A stretch of DNA of 64,000 bases from Klebsiella indica. GTDB taxonomy: Bacteria; Pseudomonadota; Gammaproteobacteria; Enterobacterales; Enterobacteriaceae. Both the position numbers and the translations under genes were made by a program. The stretch covers positions 186,001-250,000 of the forward strand of contig NZ_VCHQ01000001.1 of assembly GCF_005860775.1 (NCBI RefSeq). Reading direction: 5' to 3'. Positions 59,261 through 64,000 of the stretch are shown here, in pieces; position 1 is the stretch's first letter; every line of letters starts with the position of its first letter. The notes beneath the pieces are model-generated. The model ran no database searches. It was given only the letters and a program-made list of their open reading frames with translations, and had not been told where the DNA came from.

Positions 59261-60397
59261 ATGAAAAAATTTTCCGGAAAAGCATCTTTAATGGCCACAT
59301 TGGTTGCCGCGTTGATCGGTGCGAGTAGCGCGCAGGCGGCGGAAATTAAAATCGGCGTGGTATTACCGTTAAGCGGCGCGCTGAGCGGTTACGGGCAACC
59401 GTCACAAAAAGGACTGGATATCATTCAGGGCATTACCCCAACATTAAAAAATGGCGACACCATCAAGCTTATCGTCATTGACGATAAGAGCGACAAGGTT
59501 GAAGCAGCTAACGCCATGCAGCGCCTGGTCTCCAGTGATAAGGTCGATGCGGTGATCGGCGAAGTCACCTCCTCCAATACCCTGGCGATGACTAAAATCG
59601 CTGACGACAGCAAAACGCCGCTGGTCTCCTCGACGGCCACTAACGATCGCGTCACCCGCAACCACCCTTACGTCAGCCGGGTCTGCTTTTCCGATAGTTT
59701 CCAGGGCGTGGTTGGCGCGAACCTCGCTTCCCGCGACCTGAAAGCCAAAACCGCCGCCATCGTCTTTGATAGCAGCAACGATTACTCCGTCGGCCTGGCG
59801 AAAGCCTTCCGCACGCAGTTTCTGAAAAACGGCGGCACCATTCCTATCGAAGTTCAGGCACCGGGCGGCAGCAAAGACTTTAAAGCGCAGTTATCCAGCG
59901 TGAAGGCAAAAAACGTCGACATGATTTATATGCCGATTTACTACACCGAAGGGGCGCTGATCGCCGTTCAGGCTAAACAGCTGGGGCTGAAAAAACCGGT
60001 GGTCGGCGGCGACGGACTGGCGGCGGACCCGGTCTTTTTTGAGGTCGGCAAAGATGCGGTCAACGGCTATATGACTACCGATTACTACTCGCCAAATGCC
60101 AAAGAACAAACGCCGGAGGGCGAAGCGTTCATCAAAGCCTGGGAAGCCAAATACCACCAGCCGACCCATACCTGGGGCGCGATGGCGGCGGACGCATATA
60201 ACGTCATTATCAACGCGATGAACCAGTGCAGCGATCCGCACGACCGGGTTTGCGTTAACCAAAAAATTCGCGCCACCAAGGACTACCAGGGCGTGACCGG
60301 CACATTGACTTTACAAAACGGCGACGCCATCCGCAGCGCGGTCATCAATGAAGTAAAAGATGGCAAGCTGGTGTTCCGTAGCGTGGTAAATCCGTAA
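59261..60397 (+). CDS. LIV-type ABC transporter substrate-binding protein
   Basis: This 378-residue periplasmic binding protein of the branched-chain amino acid/amide (HAAT) family has a signal peptide ending SSAQA (about residue 27) and the LivJ/K motifs VVLPLSGALSGYGQ and VIGEVTSSNTLAM. Its sequence is distant from the E. coli LivJ/LivK proteins, so the ligand may be a different amino acid, amide or amine. The start at 59261 has GAGGTAG upstream. It leads a five-gene operon. Confidence 0.88.
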   Translation: MKKFSGKASLMATLVAALIGASSAQAAEIKIGVVLPLSGALSGYGQPSQKGLDIIQGITPTLKNGDTIKLIVIDDKSDKVEAANAMQRLVSSDKVDAVIGEVTSSNTLAMTKIADDSKTPLVSSTATNDRVTRNHPYVSRVCFSDSFQGVVGANLASRDLKAKTAAIVFDSSNDYSVGLAKAFRTQFLKNGGTIPIEVQAPGGSKDFKAQLSSVKAKNVDMIYMPIYYTEGALIAVQAKQLGLKKPVVGGDGLAADPVFFEVGKDAVNGYMTTDYYSPNAKEQTPEGEAFIKAWEAKYHQPTHTWGAMAADAYNVIINAMNQCSDPHDRVCVNQKIRATKDYQGVTGTLTLQNGDAIRSAVINEVKDGKLVFRSVVNP

Positions 60398-60417
60398 GCC
60401 GTTATAAGGGATAACAG

Positions 60418-61317
60418 ATGGACAGTGCCATTTTTCTCCAGCAAGTGGTCAACGGAATGAGCCTCGGGGGCATGTACGCCCTGATTGCCATCGGTTATAC
60501 GATGGTTTATGGGGTGCTGCGCCTGATCAACTTCGCTCATGCGGACGTGATGATGGTCGGGGCGTTTACCACCCTGTTTTTATTTTCTTCTGTTGGGCTA
60601 CCCTTCGGGGTAGCTATTTTGCTGACTCTGGCGCTATGCGGCCTGTTCGGGATGCTTATCGACCGGGTGGCCTACCGCCCGCTGCGTCAGGCATCAAAAA
60701 TCTCTCTGCTGATCACCGCCATCGGTGTCAGCTTCTTCCTTGAGAATCTGTTCAACGTGCTGTTTGGCGGGAGTTCACGCTTCTTTTCATCACCTGATTT
60801 TTTCAACAATACCCGCACTTTTGGCCACGTCGTTATCACCAATGTGGCGTGGATCGTGCCGCTGATTACCGTGCTGCTACTGCTGGCTATCCTCTGGCTG
60901 TTGTACCGCACCCGCTACGGCATGGCGATCCGCGCGGTGGCATTCGATGTCAATACCGTGCGCCTGATGGGCATTGACGCCAACCGCATTATCTCGCTGG
61001 TGTTTGCTCTCGGCAGCAGCCTCGCGGCGCTGGGAGGCGTATTCTACTCCATCAGCTATCCCACCATTGACCCATTGATGGGCGTGCTGATTGGCCTGAA
61101 AGCCTTCGCCGCTGCGGTTCTCGGCGGGATAGGCAGCGTCACCGGCGCGGTACTCGGCGGTTTTATTCTCGGCTTTACCGAAGTGGTGGCGGTCGCCCTG
61201 TTTCCCGAACTTGGCGGCTACAAAGACGCCTTCGCCTTTATGTTTTTGATTCTGGTCCTCTTGTTCCGCCCGGTTGGCATTATGGGCGATGAACGTCTGG
61301 AAAGGAGCCGTTTCTGA
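60418..61317 (+). CDS. LIV-type ABC transporter permease, LivH-like
   Basis: This 299-residue membrane subunit has the hallmark SLGGMYALIAIGYTMVYGVL, RLINFAHADVMMVGAF and the RLMGIDANRIISLVFALGSSLAALGG region typical of LivH. It begins 20 bp after the binding-protein gene. The stop overlaps the next start by one base (TGATG). Confidence 0.9.
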   Translation: MDSAIFLQQVVNGMSLGGMYALIAIGYTMVYGVLRLINFAHADVMMVGAFTTLFLFSSVGLPFGVAILLTLALCGLFGMLIDRVAYRPLRQASKISLLITAIGVSFFLENLFNVLFGGSSRFFSSPDFFNNTRTFGHVVITNVAWIVPLITVLLLLAILWLLYRTRYGMAIRAVAFDVNTVRLMGIDANRIISLVFALGSSLAALGGVFYSISYPTIDPLMGVLIGLKAFAAAVLGGIGSVTGAVLGGFILGFTEVVAVALFPELGGYKDAFAFMFLILVLLFRPVGIMGDERLERSRF

Positions 61318-62366
61318 TGCTCAACGCTACAACTACCGCCGGGGCGCAAATGCGCAACCTGGTCATTATTGTTATCTGCGTCGCGCTGCTGGCCGGGATC
61401 AACGTGGTATTCAATGACTACATTATTCGCGTCATCAGCACGATTTTTATCTTTATGATCCTCGCGGTCAGCTACAACCTGATCAACGGCGTGACCGGGC
61501 AGCTGTCGCTGGAGCCCAACGGATTTGTGGCGGTTGGCGCCTACGTGACGGCCCTGTTGATCCTCTCTGGCGACAGCAAGCTGGATATGTTTGAAATGGC
61601 CGCGCCCAGTCCGTGGATCCTCGAACTGCACGCCAGTTTTCTGCCCGCGTTGCTCATTAGCGGCTTGTGCGCCGCCGCGCTGGCGGTGTGCCTCGCTTTC
61701 CCTGTCTTCCGCGTGCGCGGCGACTATCTGGCGATTGTGACCCTCGGCTTCGGCTTTATCATCAAGATCCTCGCCATCAACAATCCGCAAATCACCAACG
61801 GTGCGATTGGTCTCAACGATATTCCTCAACAGCCGCATCTGCTGTTCTGGTGCGGGCTGTTCGCCCTGGTCGCTACCGGGATGATCCTGCAACTGGTGTG
61901 GTCGAAATATGGACGGATGATGAAAGCGGTACGCGACGATGAAGATGCCGCTATTGCCATGGGGGTGAATACGTTTCGTATTAAAACCTGCGCTTTCGCC
62001 ACCAGCGCTTTCTTTGAAGGGATCGGCGGTGGCCTGCTGGCATCGCTGCTGACCACCATCTCCCCAGGTCTGTTCGACTTTATGCTCACCTTCCAGCTGC
62101 TGATTATTATCGTGCTCGGCGGGCTGGGCAGCACCACCGGCGCACTGCTCGGCACCGTGCTGGTGGTCGGTAGCGGGGAGTGGCTGCGTTTTCTCGATCA
62201 GCCGCTGCAGTTCTTCGGCCATGACTTCGGCTCATATCCGGGCCTGCGAATGGTGGTGTTCTCGCTGCTGCTGCTGATCATCATGCTGTTCGCCCGTGAA
62301 GGCCTGCTGGGCAAAAAAGAGATTTGGCAAGTGAGCAAAAGGAGTCGCGACCATGGCGCAAAATAA
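61317..62366 (+). CDS. LIV-type ABC transporter permease, LivM-like
   Basis: This 349-residue second permease has NLINGVTGQLSLEPNGFVAVGAY and RGDYLAIVTLGFGFIIKIL, then a MKAVRDDEDAAIAMGVN EAA-like loop, and about nine helices. Family LivM proteins are often longer because of extra N-terminal helices. Its last 14 bp overlap the ATPase gene. Confidence 0.9.
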   Translation: MLNATTTAGAQMRNLVIIVICVALLAGINVVFNDYIIRVISTIFIFMILAVSYNLINGVTGQLSLEPNGFVAVGAYVTALLILSGDSKLDMFEMAAPSPWILELHASFLPALLISGLCAAALAVCLAFPVFRVRGDYLAIVTLGFGFIIKILAINNPQITNGAIGLNDIPQQPHLLFWCGLFALVATGMILQLVWSKYGRMMKAVRDDEDAAIAMGVNTFRIKTCAFATSAFFEGIGGGLLASLLTTISPGLFDFMLTFQLLIIIVLGGLGSTTGALLGTVLVVGSGEWLRFLDQPLQFFGHDFGSYPGLRMVVFSLLLLIIMLFAREGLLGKKEIWQVSKRSRDHGAK

Positions 62367-63135
62367 GGTCATTTTGCAGGTGCAGGACGTCACGATGCAA
62401 TTCGGCGGATTACGGGCCATCGACAATGTCAGTTTCCATGTTGACGAAGCGGAAATTTTTGGCCTGATTGGCCCTAACGGCGCGGGCAAAACCACGATGT
62501 TCAACGTCATTACCGCTAACTACAAGCCGACCAGCGGCAGCGTGACGCTCGCGGGAAAATCGTTGAAGAAACTAAAGCCGAATCAGGTGGTCAACGCCGG
62601 AATTGCCCGTACCTTTCAGAATATCCGCCTGTTCAACTCCATGACGGTATTAGAAAACGTGATGGTCGGCCTCGATAGCGCCAGCCGCTATTCGCTGCTG
62701 GAAGCGGCGCTGCATATTGGCCGTTATTTCCCCGCCGAACGGGCGGCGAAAGCCAAAGCGATGGCGATTCTGGAAGATATTGGCATTGCTCATTTTGCCG
62801 ATATGCAGGCGACCAATCTCAGCTACGGTAACCAGCGTAAGGTGGAGATTGCCCGCGCGCTGGCGACATCACCAAAATTATTGCTGCTGGACGAACCCGC
62901 AGCCGGGATGAACCCGAAAGAGACCGAGGATCTGGCGGATTTGATTTTCCGCATGCGTAATGACTACCAGCTCAGCGTACTGTTAATCGAGCACGACATG
63001 CCGTTCGTCAACAAACTGTGCGAGCGGGTCATGGTGCTGGAGTACGGTAAACCGCTGTTTAGCGGTCTGATGACCGAGGCCATTCAACATCCTGATGTCA
63101 TTTCCGCTTATCTGGGGGACGTTCGTTATGCTTAG
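62353..63135 (+). CDS. LIV-type ABC transporter ATPase, LivG-like
   Basis: This 260-residue ATPase has Walker A GPNGAGKTT, signature LSYGNQRKVEIARAL, Walker B LLLLDEPAAGMNP and switch histidine LIEHDM. The long variable insertion between A and the signature (LDSASRYSLLEAALHIGRYF) is typical of LivG. The start at 62353 has AAAGGAG upstream and overlaps the LivM-like gene. Confidence 0.92.
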   Translation: MAQNKVILQVQDVTMQFGGLRAIDNVSFHVDEAEIFGLIGPNGAGKTTMFNVITANYKPTSGSVTLAGKSLKKLKPNQVVNAGIARTFQNIRLFNSMTVLENVMVGLDSASRYSLLEAALHIGRYFPAERAAKAKAMAILEDIGIAHFADMQATNLSYGNQRKVEIARALATSPKLLLLDEPAAGMNPKETEDLADLIFRMRNDYQLSVLLIEHDMPFVNKLCERVMVLEYGKPLFSGLMTEAIQHPDVISAYLGDVRYA

Positions 63136-63823
63136 CGCACGTGAGTTAAAAGTTTTTTACGGCGTGATTCAGGGGCTGAAAGGCATCGATATTGATATTT
63201 ATGACCGGGAAATCGTCACCTTAATCGGCAGTAATGGCGCGGGGAAAACCTCAACCCTCAACGGTATCGTCAACCTGGTGCGCTCTACAGGACGGGTCAA
63301 TTTTCTCAACGAGGATATTTCCCGCAGCCAGACGCACCAGATTGTGCGTCGGGGGCTGGCGCTTGTGCCCGAAGGGCGGCGCATCTTCACCAACCTGACC
63401 ATTGAAGAAAACCTGCGCATGGGCGCCTACAATAATCTCGCCGGGTTTACCCGCTTGCGCGACCGGATGTACAGCCTGTTTCCCCGGCTAAAAGAGCGGC
63501 GCAATCAGATGGCGGGCACCATGAGCGGCGGCGAGCAGCAGATGCTGGCGATTGCCAGGGCATTGATGAGCGAACCGGTATTACTGATGCTGGACGAACC
63601 GAGCCTCGGTCTGGCGCCGAAAATTGTCGGGGAACTCTTCGCCACCATTAAGCAACTGCGGGAGGAGAATATTACGGTACTGCTGGTGGAGCAGAACGCC
63701 ACGGCGGCGCTGACTATCGCCGATCGCGCCTATGTGCTGGAAAACGGGAAAATAATGCTCTCAGGCCCGGCACCGGAGGTGCTGGCAAACCCGGAAATTA
63801 AACGGATGTATCTCGGCGGATAG
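63128..63823 (+). CDS. LIV-type ABC transporter ATPase, LivF-like
   Basis: This 231-residue second ATPase has GSNGAGKTST, MSGGEQQMLAIARAL, LMLDEPSLGLAP and the switch LLVEQNA, all typical of LivF. The start at 63128 (MLSARELKVFYG) overlaps the end of the LivG-like gene by 8 bp; a longer frame from 63095 is a shadow of that gene. It completes a five-gene operon (binding protein, two permeases, two ATPases). Confidence 0.92.
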   Translation: MLSARELKVFYGVIQGLKGIDIDIYDREIVTLIGSNGAGKTSTLNGIVNLVRSTGRVNFLNEDISRSQTHQIVRRGLALVPEGRRIFTNLTIEENLRMGAYNNLAGFTRLRDRMYSLFPRLKERRNQMAGTMSGGEQQMLAIARALMSEPVLLMLDEPSLGLAPKIVGELFATIKQLREENITVLLVEQNATAALTIADRAYVLENGKIMLSGPAPEVLANPEIKRMYLGG

Positions 63824-64000
63824 GGAAGCGAATGCGCGGTTCGTTTGCCTACATGAAGCTCGTTGTTGGGTTGGTTTTGACGCAATCGCGCATTGTTTCT
63901 CCCCCGCTGGCTGGCGACCGCGCTGAAGCGGCGGCATTTATCTCTTACGGACAAACCTCGATGTCGCTTTTAACGGCAGCGGCCGACAGATAAATCCGCT

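Noticed and set aside
63832-63993. 53-codon ORF (MRGSFAYMKLVVG...) after the LivF-like gene
   Set aside because: No ribosome site and no recognised family; too little flanking sequence to judge at the window edge.

Overview
The window is a 64 kb chromosomal segment of an Enterobacteriaceae bacterium. Gene order follows the E. coli K-12 8-9 minute region (malZ-proY-brnQ ... phoR-phoB-sbcD-sbcC-mak-rdgC-ppnP-aroM-yaiA-aroL-yaiI-proC-psiF-phoA-iraP ... ddlA-yaiZ-yaiY-yaiW-sbmA-ampH-hemB-tauD), and most proteins look closely similar to their E. coli counterparts as I remember them. The accessory content (a UhpABC/AfuABC-type sugar-phosphate island, phoA present, no araJ, dgcC or ykiA in their usual slots) suggests a Citrobacter-like genome. 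I cannot assign a species from sequence alone. I saw no tRNA, rRNA, CRISPR array, complete insertion sequence or prophage.

Layout. 1-5.7 kb: end of a LysR regulator, then malZ, proY, brnQ. 5.7-13.3 kb: an insertion between brnQ and phoR relative to E. coli. It holds a yjhI-yjhH-yjhG-yjhF sugar-acid operon (IclR regulator, aldolase, IlvD/Edd-type dehydratase, GntP transporter), an AT-rich orphan stretch, and a kbp-like/yidB-like gene pair. 13.3-29.1 kb: core genes for phosphate control (phoBR with a Pho box, phoA with a Pho box, psiF), DNA repair (sbcDC, rdgC), shikimate kinase, proline synthesis and iraP. 29.3-33.9 kb: an idonate/gluconate-like cassette (IdnO-like dehydrogenase, ACS-family transporter, IdnR-like LacI regulator) with a strong composite palindrome upstream, plus an MdtG-like MFS protein. 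34-42.3 kb: an extensin-like protein, ddlA, yaiZ, yaiY, yaiW, sbmA, an isochorismatase-fold hydrolase, ampH and hemB.

42.3-54.6 kb: a two-domain OlsF-type ornithine-lipid synthase; an orphan tauD next to fragments of tauA and tauC; a tightly overlapped six-gene set (UhpA/B/C-like sensing system followed by AfuA/B/C-like ABC transporter) that should both sense and import sugar phosphates; and mmuM with only the 3' end of mmuP left.

54.6-63.8 kb: the most unusual part. A compact ethanolamine module (permease, eutB, eutC) without microcompartment genes sits behind a textbook sigma-54 promoter motif. It is flanked by two related ~80 bp direct repeats and followed by a repeat-packed spacer (ERIC elements) and a complete five-gene LIV-type ABC transporter. 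The module resembles the RpoN-dependent ethanolamine catabolism known in pseudomonads more than the enteric eut microcompartment operon.

Recurrent themes are gene replacement beside core genes (tau, mmu and brnQ-phoR junctions all show deletion or insertion scars) and many REP/BIME and ERIC elements at those junctions.
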